From Eleusine coracana subsp. coracana (lineage: Eukaryota; Streptophyta; Magnoliopsida; Poales; Poaceae), in contig CM064417.1 in NCBI GenBank assembly GCA_032690845.1, positions 17,638,501 to 17,702,500 of the forward strand: a stretch of DNA of 64,000 nt, written 5' to 3'. Below the pieces are notes generated by a model. It saw only the letters and a list, made by a program, of their open reading frames with translations. It was not told the DNA's origin and did not search any database. Shown one piece after another: positions 46,499 through 58,230 of the stretch (position 1 is the stretch's first letter; each line of letters begins with the position of its first letter). The position numbers were made by a program, and so were the translations under genes.

Positions 46499-47188
46499 TA
46501 TTGGGGGATCACCTTGTGGGCCACCCTTCGGGGCTTGTCAAAGTCGGGCTACAACCAAGGGTTGAGGCTAACCACCACTGCCCTCTCACTAACCATAATT
46601 TTGAGACGCGGGTTCCCATCAGAGACTGCGGAAGAATCAAGGCCCTTTGGCTCAAGTAGAAGGACGACAGCGATGCCCGAAGGGTGTGAGTCCCCTTCGA
46701 AGGATACCATGGTACCTTTGAAGGGCGAGACCCTGCCAAAGTGGACCCCAGTGTAGTGCACAGAGTGCAGGGACTCCCCGAAGGTACCAGGCCTATTCGA
46801 AGGATGACACTGTGCCTTCGTGAGAGAAGACTACGCTCAAGTCCAAAAGCGGGCGAGGCCTGTAGATGGCGACATGTGGCACCAGCACGTGTTGAGGCGT
46901 GCGGGCCAAGGAGGGGTGCTGGAAGACCTCAAAAGATCAGTTTGCCCTTTATGACCATTTTATACCGAATATTCGTAGAATATAGTAGGTAATCAGGGGT
47001 AAAATGATCATTTACATATGACCTAAGTACGGGTCTATAAATAGAGCACCCCTACTTACTTGTAAAAGGAGAATCTTTTTGGGAATACGTGGAGAGCATT
47101 TGCCACTCTGCTTTGAATCCTTCGAGATTCCTCTTTCATTCATCTTTTCTGTTCGTGGGACCGAAGCATACGCTTAGTGACACCAACA
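46499..47188 (+). repeat. Tat element 3' LTR
   Basis: A second copy of the 34166-34856 LTR, beginning TATTGGGGGATCACC right after a purine-rich CCTCGAGGGGCTAC stretch and ending CACCAACA, then the ATGAC duplication. It differs from the 5' LTR at eight of the first ~110 bases. Confidence 0.88.
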
Positions 47189-47193
47189 ATGAC

Positions 47194-49301
47194 CTGATGC
47201 ATACATAATTGTGTCAAAGTTTGTAACCGAAAACCTTCTAAATCTAGATATGCTTTAGAAATTCCTGTATAAATATAGGAATATTCTCTATACGTTCATT
47301 TTTGTCATACTTCAGTAGTTCAATCAGAAATTTGTGCTCCCTATTTCTTCATCCTGCACATGTTATTATAGACCATAGTGAAAAACATTACTTTTTGAAG
47401 TAATCTATGCAAATTTTCAAACAAATGACAATACTCACAATAGAAATTAGTGATAAGTTTGCATCACCACAGTTCCATATGAAATTGATAACCAAATAGC
47501 CTGTGAAACACCTATAAGAAGAACAAATTTGTTATTGCCCATGCATATAGGCTAACTAATGCATACGGAAGCCGAATGACAGTTAGGTACCAATCTTCTG
47601 TTTTAAAACACACGGTGGCAATATTCAATGCCAGACATAGATATCATCATGCCACGAAGAATTAACTATTTCCATGGCGAGGTGCAGATAATTGGCGATA
47701 TAATATAAGTTGTTAGAGTAGTACATTGTTGGATTAAGGCCATGAAAGCAACTTGGTATATGATCTCAGTCCAATACAGTGATACTTCTAGCCGCCATGT
47801 CAATTACAAATAATTTGAAATGACCATAAAAACAGTGTGATAATAGAATCTGTATATATTTTCATATAAGATAAACATATTGCATGATCAATAGTGAAAT
47901 AACAAAGAGACATATTATACCTTACCAAAGTTCATATAATTCAGCTATCTATTGGACATCGAGCTTTGGACGATGACATGGATCTTGGCCCACATAAAAA
48001 ATGTCCTGCTTTGTCAAACAAAATAAATGTAGCACTTAGCACATGAGACTTGATTATATAAAAACTAATATAATTGTATGGACTTACACAAAGTTGAAGG
48101 TCGAGGAAATGGATTTTGGATTCAAAGCTATCACTGTACCACAACACCTCATCACTACATGCCCACATACGAACAACCAAGTGGAAGCAATCAATATCCA
48201 TTGGCATATGAATATTTAATGAAAAAATTTGACCCACTTCAAGGACTATTCATTATCGATTAACATGATATATGTGCACATGGAATCTAGTAATTCTTCT
48301 ATAGTAATCAATGTTTTGCCTGGAGACATATAGAGATTTATTTGGTTTTGATTCAAGTGACATATTTGCCGATCTATGTTGGTTGTTTGGGGCTTCAATA
48401 ATATGATAGTCAATTGGACTTTCTTTCCCTTCATTTGATTGATCAGATCCTTGGTATCATTTCTTTGTGTTTAAACTTGAGGCCTACAAGATTGCAGATA
48501 ATTTAAACAAAAAAAATTGTCATATAATAATGTAGAGTTACAATGTTAAGGTGATTTATAAAATTCAACATAGACGCATATATCAGGCTATATGCGTTAT
48601 TACCTGAGTCCACTATCTGATAACTAAGAACCTGTCCAGTACTCCATAAACTTTATCATCCATAGACCACAAGATGTCCTACATGAGTATAAAAGGCCAC
48701 GATGAGATAAGTTTTTTATACTTTAGGAACAGTTCAAAATAGAACAATCGACTCATAAGCTAGATGTTAAACAATACTCATCCTTTTACATTGGTCGTGA
48801 AAACATCTTTGACAATTATAACATGCCTTTGTTGGATAAGTCTCTAAATGGAGTGCGGCCTCCACTCGGTATGCTCATGTCTCTGAGTCAAATCTATCTC
48901 CATAGCAGATTTATATGATCTGCACAAGGAATAAATATATTTCTCTATAATCTCAACAGGAGCCTTGAGTTGACTCGTATAAATTAGCAGCATAGCAGGG
49001 AGTGTTTCAGAATAAAAATGAAATGAAAGCACGTTGCTACCCTGGTGAGGTCAAGATTACAAGAAAAACAGGTACTTGCTATAGGTAAAAGGGAGAATAT
49101 AATATATTCTGCCAATCAAAAACAACCAACAAACAGAGGCAGAATCATAGAATTTAAGAGATTGAAATTCTACAGGAAGAGCCACAATACTGATGTGAAT
49201 ATGTTTGAAGTGAAAAGAGTTATGAGGTGTTTAGTTCCTAGTTCGAATTGCAGGAACATTCATACTCGTTGGATACTAATGCATTGTTGACTTTGATGTA
49301 G
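47194..49301. other. AT-rich intergenic DNA
   Basis: About 2.1 kb with no recognisable gene or repeat end. Short frames (47941-48237, 48844-49032 minus) lack known motifs. If the ARGLU1-like exon at 49302 belongs to a real gene, this could include intron sequence, but I found no upstream exon. Confidence 0.4.
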
Positions 49302-49556
49302 TATCAAAATTATCATATAGAGAAGAAGCTTGAAGAAGAACGGAAGAAAGCCGAAGAGGCATTGATGAAAGAAGCAATGGAACAGCGGCCAAAAGAGCTA
49401 CAGCGGTACCAGGTGCTGGAGAGGCTTCAGAAAGAAAGGGAGGAAGCCATGAAGCGAAAACAATTGGAGGAAGCGCAGCAGAGGCAGAACCAGATGAAGC
49501 TGCTGGGTAAGAACAAGTCATGGCCTAAGTTGTCGTTCGCACTTGGGATGAAGTAG
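49302..49556 (+). pseudogene. ARGLU1-like terminal exon fragment
   Basis: An 84-codon open stretch after a TAG acceptor-like site (49299-49301), ending in TAG. It is highly charged coiled coil (KKLEEERKKAEEALMKEAME, LQRYQVLERLQKEREEAMKR) and closes with NQMKLLGKNKSWPKLSFALG. The GKxKSRPKLSF-type ending is characteristic of arginine- and glutamate-rich 1 (ARGLU1) splicing-associated proteins; the Arg normally before PKLSF reads Trp. The N-terminal Arg/Ser-rich part of the family is not found upstream, so this is a fragment or a gene split by the Tat insertion. The family assignment rests on the C-terminus only. Confidence 0.5.
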
Positions 49557-50289
49557 CCAATTGATTCACTGGAACTAAAGTAGCACCGTAGTTGATATGT
49601 AACCACCTATTACCTGTCCAAAACCGGCAATGTGTTCCAGACATTCTGATATGGTAAAAGTGTTCTTTGTCTGTTGTTGTGCACTGCTCTCTTTGCGAAA
49701 ATCCTGTCTCCTCACATTGCTTTGCTTTAGAACAGTTTCTCTCTCATATTTGTCATGACATAGAAGACTATTTATAGGATTCATTTTTTAGTGTAACTGA
49801 GAACAGTAAAGTCCTGTTTTTCACGTTCTAAAAATGAAAAAAGAAACCATGGAAGATGGAACCCAAATCAAACGCCAAACATGATATCAGGTGCACATCA
49901 AATTTCGTTTGCACAGTGCATGGTGTCAATATATATATTTTTTTAGATAATGAAAACAAGAGTTTCCGGCCTTTTGCACTTTTGGTGCATACAGCCTGTT
50001 CCAAAGATTATTACAATATTTTGAGAGCAAAACGTGCTGCCAACATATGCACCACAAAAAAAATCAAATTAGTGCTCGGTAAAGAAACTTATAATAATAA
50101 TAAAAAATTGACGAAAAATATGGCAGGTGCTACGCCCTTGCATTAAGATAGGAGAGAGGAAGAACGATCCAACCCTAGTGGAATCAGGGCAAATGGGGTA
50201 TAAGCAGGGAGGGATTCAGACGCGACCTGAATTAGATGGATACAGGAGACTAATTGCCAACTGAAATAGATGGAGATGGACGTAGGATT
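49557..50289. other. Intergenic DNA, no recognisable feature
   Basis: AT-rich sequence following the ARGLU1-like exon; the first part may be its 3' untranslated region. Nothing else identified. Confidence 0.4.
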
Positions 50290-50732
50290 AGAAGGGTACC
50301 CGTTTCATTAGCCAGGACGAACTCAGCTCGAGCCGCAGCGTGAACAATAGGACACTGGATGGTGGGCGTTGACTGCCCTGTGCTCCTCGGCGATTGATGG
50401 CAGGACACGGCAGCGACAGTGTCGCTTCCGGGCGATCCGCGGCAACACGCGGCGACGGGCTGCGGATCCTCGGTGGTTTACGGAAGCACACGGTGATGGG
50501 CTGCGGCTCCTCAACGCCGCGCTCAGGCAGCGATGGGCTGCGGCTCCTCGTGGATCCACTGCAGCCCGTGGCAGCGATGCCCTGCTGCTTCTCGGCGTCC
50601 GCTTCAGCGATAACTTGCAACAGTGATGGGTGCACGTTTCCAGAACGACACCTTTTCTCTCTTCGGCTGCACCTGCTCGGTTGATCCGTGAAAGCGGCGG
50701 TTTGACGGCCGGCGAGTTCGATGAATAGGGAG
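50290..50732. repeat. GC-rich imperfect short repeats
   Basis: About four imperfect units of roughly 37-45 bp, each starting near GGGCTGCGG(A/C)TCCTC and ending GCAGCGAT or similar (about 50455-50620). Open frames on both strands (50288-50751 minus, 50369-50684 plus) follow from composition. No known domain. It sits just beyond the LINE 3' end. Confidence 0.5.
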
Positions 50733-50879
50733 TTTTTTTAGGGAAAGCCATCCGGCTATTTTTATTGATCGGAGAAAATAATTACATAGTCCATGAGATA
50801 TGCTAGGACGAAACTAGGGAATCATCGGCCCAATTACAGCAGATTTTTTAGCTGAAACTCTCTTTTGCTAAATGATGAG

Positions 50880-51510
50880 CTACTTCATTTCCTTTCCTAT
50901 TATAATGTTGAATTGGGATCTCGAGGAATCCCAACCATAGAGTGTTACAGTCCTCATAGATTGCTGCAACTGAAGTTGCAGAGAAACCGCCATCTTACAT
51001 TATGTTCACCACCTCCAGACAATCTGATTGAATGATTATGCGATTACATCCCATCTGTTGGGCCAATAGGAGTCCTTGTCTTAGGGCACAGGCCTCTACC
51101 ACTGGAGCATCAACCACGTGATCCAAATACTTGTGACAAGCAGCAATATATCCTCCATTGGAGTCCCTAATGACCGCTCCCGTAGCTCCTGTACCAGATC
51201 CTCATCATACATGGCATCCACATTGACACAAATCTTTCCCTCCGGAGGTCTCTGCCATCCCTCTCGGGTTTTAGCATCCTTCTTCTCAGCCATTTTATAG
51301 TTACAAGATAGAACGGCAATTGACATAGCCGATCTATGCGGTCTTTGTATACTCTCTCCATGGACATGTTGTCTCTTTTCCCACCAAATGTACCATCCTC
51401 CAGTTAAAATGAGCTCACTAAGGCCAACATTATTCAGATTATGCACAACACCTCCCATGCAAATTGCTTCCTCTAGTAGCACCGAGCCTGACCGATCCAC
51501 TAACATCATA
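50880..51510 (-). pseudogene. LINE ORF2: RNase H domain
   Basis: 51096-51539 minus gives the linker common to plant L1 elements (WWEKRQHVHGESIQ, REGWQRPPEGKICVNVDA). After a frame change, the RNase H follows downstream (AVIRDSNGGYIAACHKYL, VEACALRQGLLLAQQMG, IIIQSDCLEVV, RKGNEVAHHLAKES). A TAA after VVNIM and at least one frameshift break it. Confidence 0.8.
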
Positions 51511-51747
51511 CTCCCTCCGTCCACGTAAACAGGGCGCATCCCCCCGATTTAAAAGTTCACGAAAAGAGAGCGTGTTTCTGTTACCTCCTCGTGCGAAGGG
51601 CTGCGTCGTTAAACTTGATGGCAGCAGTAATTACGTTGCCTTCTCCCCTCCCACGGCTATTAAAGGAAACCGATCTAGTGCACTCCATCCCATCTTCTCC
51701 CACAACAACTCGATTCCATCTTCTCCTATCTCTTGATCTCGCCGCGC

Positions 51748-52136
51748 CAATGGATAGAGAGGACATCCCTGCTGAGGTGCCGGATTCAGAAGATGAGGAA
51801 GCCTCGTTTTTTGGCGAGCAGGTTTCACTCCAAGTGCCGGACACTGAGATGCCATATTCATCTGCAGAAGAAAATGTCATGGGAGAATATGAGGTCCCAG
51901 TTGTGGTGCCAGATTCTGAGGAAGAGGAGATCGATGTAGAAGAAGAGGCAAAGCTTAGCCTTACGAAGCTTGCATCAACTAGTTGCTGGGAGTTCGTTAA
52001 TCATAAGGCAAGAGATGAGATGGTTCAATTTTTCCTACCCGTGATGCATCCAATTGTTTATGGTGATAACAATGCTGATGTCAACACTGCAGCGACTACA
52101 CTTTTTTGGATTGGCCGGGGATTTATTCATCGTTAG
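51748..52136 (+). CDS. Acidic ORF inside the mariner-type element (unknown)
   Basis: 128 codons from the ATG at 51748 to the TAG at 52134-52136; the frame is open further upstream to 51591. The N-terminal two thirds is acidic with three spaced motifs (VPDSEDEE, VPDTE, VPDSEEEE); the C-terminal part is ordinary (LASTSCWEFVNHKARDEMVQ). I see no DDE/D residues or helix-turn-helix of a mariner transposase and recognise no family. A TATA-like CTATTAAAGG lies near 51657. Expression is unknown. Confidence 0.4.
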
Positions 52137-52138
52137 GT

Positions 52139-52313
52139 TCAATTGTTCTTAGTGTTCTTAGGTGCATTGAGATCAATTCCTAAAGAAAACAAGGATGCAG
52201 ATCAAACTTCTTCACAGCTGAAACACAAAACAAGAAATTAATAGCTTACCGTCATTGACGATAGGGGCGCTCTTTGTGTCGCTTACCGGCTCGGAGTTCA
52301 GGTCTATCGCCAT
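52139..52313 (-). CDS. Two-exon ORF with DLNxxP-like motifs in the mariner-type element
   Basis: Minus strand: a TATATATAG box near 52357-52366, ATG at 52313, exon 1 52250-52313, an intron with GTAAGC donor and TTCTTTAG acceptor, exon 2 52139-52179 ending TGA. The 34-residue product starts MAIDLNSEP and repeats IDLNAPK. An initial acidic DLN motif resembles the beginning of some plant transposases, and DLNxxP is also the EAR repression motif. The intron is inferred from sequence only; the ORF may be the remaining 5' end of a deleted transposase gene. Confidence 0.35.
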
Positions 52314-52770
52314 AGCTCAGGAAGTTGTTGGAGGAAGAGATGGCCTTGGATCGTCTATATATAGCCGTGGCGACCAAAACATTCGAGTGAGAGCGTGACG
52401 GCCAAAATTTCGATTCAGAATGCGGTGGCCAAAAGTTTTCACAGTTTAAAATTTTTGATGCAGTAACGGGGTGAAATAGGGGCGCCATTGTTGTGCCAAG
52501 TTTTCTTAAAGTGCGGCTACCAAATTTGCGATCGAGTGGGCTTGATAATTCACGGATACGCGCGCAAGGCAAAACAACCACATGCATGACATGCGGGCCC
52601 ATATGACGGGACGTTTCCATGCAGCGATTAACACGCACTCTTTATTGTCTGGCTAACAAAATGATCGACGAGCGGAACCGAGATTAGCAGAGGGAGTAAT
52701 CACAAGCGGTTGCCATCTTGGTCTCTATACCAAAGGAGGATGCACCCTGTTTACGTGGACGGAGGGAGTA

Positions 52771-55700
52771 TTATGTATGTCATCCCAAATTCCCATTGCT
52801 GTCCATACTGCTCTCGCTCTTCCACAGGAAAAAAAACATATGTTTTATGTCCTCACAGCCCACATTGTACATTGGGCATCCCCCCCCCCCCCCCCCCCCC
52901 CCCGCATTGCCAATGTGCTTATTTTGCAAGGGATCATTCCCTTCAAGACCCGCCAGCCAAAAAATTTTGATCCTGCTAGGAACATGTAGCTTCCATAATT
53001 CGCTCCATACTTGGTTGTTTCCCATATCTCCCGCTTGTCCTCCTTGGATTCTATTTGTATACTTATGCTTCCATTGGATATGATAAGCTGATCTGACTGG
53101 AAGAACCCATTCCGACTGTGATGCCACGCCACCGAATTCTCGTGACCTGAGTGAAGGGGATTTGTAGGATTCGATGGGCATCAACTGGCCAGAATAGGGA
53201 ATTGATGAGGTTCTCATCCCATCTTCCATCAACAGGGTTAATAAGTTCATCCACCGTTGTTACCAGCTTATTCCCTCTTGGTGTTTGAATCTTTTGGTCA
53301 TGGCTGGCTGGTATCCATCTATCCTCCCATATATTTATTTGCGAGCCATCTCCAACCCTCCAAACATACCCCCGGTTGAAACAATCCAACTCTGCTAGAA
53401 TACTTTGCCAGGTAAAGGAGATTCCACTCTTCGGCTTTGCTCTTAGGAGTCTTCCACCTGGATATCTAATGCTTGACATACCTCCGCCTTAGTATCCATA
53501 GAAGTGTTCTCGAAAAATAGATACTTGATTTAGCAACGCTCATCTGCTGTCCCAAACTAGCACAATAGTCATCTAAAATCTGTTTTAGCTTTTGGGCATT
53601 CTTCCCATCCGCATGCATAAGAATAAGTGAATCGTCAACAAATAGTAAATGAGATATGACTAGGGCTTGCCTGCATACTTTGATGCCCTCAATTTCTCCT
53701 CTTTCTTCCGCCTTTTTGATCAAGCTGGAAAGCTCTTCGGCTACCATCAAAAAGAGGTATAGTGATAGGGGATCCCCTTGCCTCAAGCCCCTTGTTGGAG
53801 TAAAAATATCAGTCTCCATGCTATTAAACCTCATATTATATCTCACGGATGTAACACATCCCATAGTCAGCTGAATCCATCTCTGATCAAACCCCATTTT
53901 GGTCATAACTTTTTCAAAGAAGCACCACTCAACTCTATCATATGCCTTGTGCATATCAAGTTTGATTGCACAAAGGCCTCTTTTTCCTTTCTTCTTTTTG
54001 ATCGCATGAATACTTTCATATGCTAACAAAATATTGTCCGTGATGAATCTCCCAGGGACAAAAGCACATTGTTCAATTCTAATAATATGTGGTAGTATTA
54101 CCTTAATTCTATTTGCTAGCATCTTAGAAATCACTTTATAAACTACATTACACTGACTTATAGGTCGAAACTGTGATACCTTCTCTGGGTTATCAATCTT
54201 AGGGATCATCACAATGGTAGTATCATTCCACCCCTGAGGGATTGAAGCCAAGTTGATTGCCTGTTAAACCTCCAAGACTAAATCATCACCCAGCATCCCC
54301 CAGAATCTCTTGTAAAAAAATTGCATAAAGTCCATCAGGCCCCGGGGCCTTGAGATCTCCAATGCTGAACAGGGCATTTTTGACTTCCTCATAAGTGAAC
54401 GGCTATAGGAGTTGTTCATTCATACCTCACGTCACCCTTTGAGTTATAGCATCTAGCACTTCTGCATCCGGCTCCAACACTTCAGAGGCTCCAACACTTC
54501 AAAATAATCTTTCACCATCGTACACATAATCTCTCCGCTTTCCTGCCGAACCCCGTGATCATCTACCAACCCGTTAATATGATTTTTGCGCCTTTTGCTA
54601 GATGCAAAATTCTAGAAGAAACTGGTATTACGGTCCCCATGTTTCAGCCAATTCACCCTAGCACATTGTATCCATACCAGCTCTTCTTGCTCCCTTAGTA
54701 ACTCAATTCGGACCAGTAGCTCCTTCTCTGCCCCTATACTTTAATCAGTTATAGGCCCTCTATGAATTATTTCTAGTTCTTTCTTTAGCCTTTTCATTCG
54801 CCTCACTAGTCCTTTGAGTACCTCGTGATCCCACACATGAAGCTCCTCATGAACATATTTAGTCTTCTGCATTAACGTAGGGCCCTCACCACGAGCTCGG
54901 GCTCTGTCCCATGCAGCCTTTACTATCTCCTCTACCGTATCCTCATGTAGCCACCTTGCTTCAAATCTTTTTGGTCTATCCATCGTTTGACCCTGAGACT
55001 CGCCAAAGTGGTTTGTGTCAACTATGATTGGCTGATGGTCTGATTTCATCATCTCTCCATTCTTCAATCTAGCATCCGGGAACATCACATTCCATTGAGC
55101 ACTCGTAACACCACGATCGAGTCTTTCCATAATTTTCCCTCTTCTCCAAGTGAACACATCTCCCTCATAACCCATGTCAGATAATCCATAATCATCAAAC
55201 ACAAATGAAAAGCTTGTAATTATCGGTCTAACCAGGGTCTACCTAATTCTTTCTCATGATTGAAAAGAATCTCATTAAAATCCATCATTACCAACCATGG
55301 CCGAGACATTGTGTTGTGAAGAATATGCAATATCGTCCATGTTCTCTCCTTGTGCTCCCATCTCGGCTCACCATAAATACCAGTGAACCTCCACTTGCAC
55401 CCCCATCATTGATCATAATATCAACGTAATTCTCCATGACACCACAGTTTATCACTGTAATGTCGTTCCTCCACAACATCAACAAACCCCCACTACGTCC
55501 ATCAATTTCATGGATGATTAACTGATAGCATCCCACCTTTCCCATCAATTTTCCTGCCTTAGCTTTATCCAAATGTGTCTCAGACAGAAAAAAAAACACA
55601 TCTAGTTTTTCCTGCTTCTGGACATCCAGAAGCCCACGAACTGCACGAGGGCTACCAAGACCTTGGTAGTTCCAAGATAAGAGTTTCATTGCGTTCGGCG

Positions 55701-55801
55701 TCCCTCCCCTTGGGAGGATGCTGATAGATTTAGTTGTTTTGCCACCTTTGATCCCTCTGTTTCTTTCTTCCGCCTTTTCTTCTCCTAGATTTTTTGCGGA
55801 G
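52771..55801 (-). pseudogene. LINE ORF2: endonuclease, RT and zinc-finger region
   Basis: Endonuclease: 55288-55801 and 54741-55202 (LLSWNYQGLGSPRAVRGLLD, FFLSETHLDKAK, GRSGGLLMLWRNDI, then SDHQPIIVD and the trailing ARWLHEDTVEEIVKAAW). RT: 53466-54251 (FRPISQCNVVYKVISKMLAN, CAFVPGRFITDNILLAYES, AIKLDMHKAYDRVEW, GLRQGDPLSLYLF, and the catalytic box in LLFVDDSLIL). zf-RVT: 52780-53479 (SVRSAYHIQWKHKY-like text, LHVPSRIKIFWL, CEDIKHMFFF), which contains a C24 run (52880-52903) in place of normal codons. Stops between the parts make ORF2 non-functional. Confidence 0.88.
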
Positions 55802-57517
55802 TGCTCTCTTTTGGTGATCCTTATGCCCAACAGAGAAATCCGCAAGCGTATGGATGCCGATGTAGCCTTCACCCGGGAGTATTCCAAGGTATCAAATCCA
55901 CGGGGAATGAGAAGTGAAATTCTATCCTAATCCAATTCTAGTGAACAAAAGAGAAGAATAACAATGGGTTGAGAGGGTCCTCCAGCCTTGGCTTCATGTG
56001 ACAACTTATATCCAAATAATCATCAGACTCCAATATTTACTCTTGTTTACTTCAGGGCATAGTCGTCCGAGGTACGGAAAGGGATGAGAAGGGACCTCGG
56101 CTAAAACTACCATCAACACCTACGAGCCCAACCCAAACATGGTGGAATACTGAGGATAGCTCAGTGCTATCACCACCTAACTACCGACCACACAGCCCAT
56201 GGGGTTGGGAGCAAACTTAGATAATTCTAAGTCTATACACCACGTATACACTTACAATTACTACTCTAACCTTGTTATCTAAAGGCAGAGTAACCATAGT
56301 CAAATAAAGTAAAAGACTTCATCTAACATGGACTAAGAACCCATAAACAAGATATAAATAAAGAAAGCTGCAATGATTAAATGAACAAAAGAATGTCTAC
56401 ATGTTACCCGACTGAAACACGAGGACTCTACTCTTGGTGGAGAATCATCCCTAAGGCACAAGGTGGAGAAGAAACCGACATCCTCGGCTCCCTCCCGAAC
56501 TTCTACCACTCACTCTCACTTCCTATTCTAATACATTTCTGCAGCGTGGCGCTTGTTGTTCTCCTCTTTAATTATTGTCTAAACCGATGGCCAAACTACG
56601 GTATTTATACCCAAATGATGGAGGGGGAGTACTTGTAGGCCGGTGGGAAGTCGGTGGCCAAAAATGGTGAAAATTCATTGGCCGAGCAGCCGGGTGCACC
56701 AGGTGGCCATGGAGGCCGGGCGACATGGTCGTTCGGGCGGCCGGGAGGGCCGGGCGACCACCCGATTTGGTCGGTTTTCCAACCGTCTCATTCTGGGCGG
56801 CCGTGATGATGTTCTGAGGTCGATTGGTCTTTTTCCTTTGGTTTTATGTCGGTAGGCGTGGCAGGCCGGGCGGTAGGATTGATGGGCCGAATGGCCCGGT
56901 AGTCCGGGTGGCAAGCCAGCCGGGCGGCACAACTCGCCGAGCGGCAAGGCCCGCTGGGCGGCGGCCCATTTTTGGGCGGTAGCCCTTTGGCCTTGTGACC
57001 TAGTTGTACTTCCCTTCTCCCGGTTAGGCCATGTGTCAACCTCCTTCCTTTGTCTCTTTGAAAATCTTTTGGACTAGAATTAGGAAACGACTTCATGACA
57101 ACGTTGTTTGGATGTCGGTCGGGTGAGGGGGTGAAGTTCTAAATCGGTCGGTGGTCCTAGGTCGTGTTGTCGTACGATCGGGAATTGATTGAACACTTGA
57201 TTCACCCTGCCAAGTGATGATAGCTTATGATCCGACCGATTGACAATTTTACTTGGTGATGACCAGACCGGGTGCTGATTCTGGCTATTAACGACCCTAT
57301 CGGCTGTCAGGAAATGGCTGTTTCACAGCCGTGATCGACCGACGGGGTATTTTCACATGTTTTTGCATATTTTGACCCTATAGCACCCGCAACCACATAT
57401 TTCACCAAAACTTGTGGAACTCATGAGTACAAAGATTATTTTCATTACATTATTAATTAAGATCCACCTTTTTACTGTAAATTGGTAGTCAAAAAAGGGA
57501 ATTTATGACTACCAACA
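55802..57517 (-). repeat. Athila-like solo LTR in the LINE
   Basis: About 1.7 kb without coding, placed between LINE ORF1 and endonuclease. The left part aligns with the Athila LTR at 13525 (TCCGCAAGCG, then GGAGTATTCCAAGG); the right end is ATGACTACCAACA, matching the GTGACCGTCAACA end of the other. No primer site, gag or second LTR is adjacent, so it is a solo LTR left by recombination. I could not find a clear 5-bp target duplication. Confidence 0.65.
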
Positions 57518-57535
57518 CTCTCCTTTTTCTCCTTA

Positions 57536-58230
57536 TCACTGCCTTCTATAAGCACCATTCCTGCCACTCTCCCTGCCGAACTCTTTGGATCGTCCAGCCC
57601 CCCCCCCCCCCCCCGCATCATTGGCTATTGTTTCCTCACCTACACCCGATCGTTTCTTGGGGATAGAACTATTCATTTGCTTATCCTCCTCTTGTTCATC
57701 AGAGAGGTCCATCTCATCATATTCTTCCTGGAAGTCATCACCACGGCCTCTGCCTCTGCTGCAACTCCATACTCCTCCTCTACCAAAGCCACCCCTTCCA
57801 GATCCTCTTCCTCCACTAGATTGTGAGAATTTTACTATTAGCCAGTCTCCGCACTCACACTTAGTCGCATCATAAATTCCATCCCCACATTTAGTCACCT
57901 CATGGCCAAGAATGCCATAAAAGTTATAGAACATTGGCAATTTCTCATATTGAACCAGATATAGCTTCTTCTCCTTCAACATCATAGGTACCACTAGCAC
58001 TAGAGGTTTTTCCAGATCGATAAACACCCTAGTCCTCAAGTATGTTGCTGGATTAATCCTCCCTTCATTGACCATCACGCTTATCGATGGTTCCCTGACC
58101 TTCGCTGCTACCTTCTCTACTAGCTCCTTCTTCTTCATAATTCCATCTGGAACACCTTGGATTCTAGCCCAAACCGGGATCCTATTCATCTTGTAATTCT
58201 TCACATTGGAGAAACCATCAAATTCCTCGA
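57536..58230 (-). pseudogene. LINE ORF1, C-terminal part
   Basis: Minus-strand frame with the plant L1 ORF1 body (EEFDGFSNVKNYKMNRIPVW, ARIQGVPDGIMKKKELVEKV, RTRVFIDLEKPLVLVVPMML), a degenerate zinc knuckle (FYNFYGILGHEVTKCG, where the expected first Cys positions are changed), and a Gly/Arg-rich tail (GGRGSGRGGFGRGG). A C17 run lies at 57598-57614. The open frame extends to 58258, but its first residues come from the CACTA end at 58231. Confidence 0.85.

Larger units (their letters stand above)
34166..47188 (+). mobile_element. Tat-lineage Gypsy retrotransposon, 13.0 kb
   Basis: Complete ends: two LTRs (34166-34856 and 46499-47188) and the 5-bp target duplication ATGAC (34161-34165 and 47189-47193). 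Internal order on the plus strand: gag, aspartic protease, RT, RNase H, a second archaeal-type RNase H, integrase without chromodomain. Then comes a ~6 kb non-pol 3' region with ten tandem repeats and an antisense gene. Dual RNase H and an antisense 3' ORF are features of the Tat lineage (as in Grande and relatives). Many stops and frameshifts in gag-pol make it non-autonomous. Eight differences in the first ~110 LTR bases suggest an old insertion. Confidence 0.9.
51511..52768. mobile_element. Mariner/Stowaway-type TIR element with two convergent ORFs
   Basis: A 1258-bp element. Terminal inverted repeats of 31 bp (51511-51541 and 52738-52768) differ at a single base and begin CTCCCTCCGTCCACG, the Stowaway/mariner-like consensus. 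TA lies on both sides (51509-51510, 52769-52770). Unlike ordinary Stowaway MITEs it is long and holds two ORFs that converge and end three bases apart (plus ORF to 52136, minus ORF to 52139). Whether it is an internally deleted autonomous element or carries captured sequence is open. It sits inside the LINE. Confidence 0.88.
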
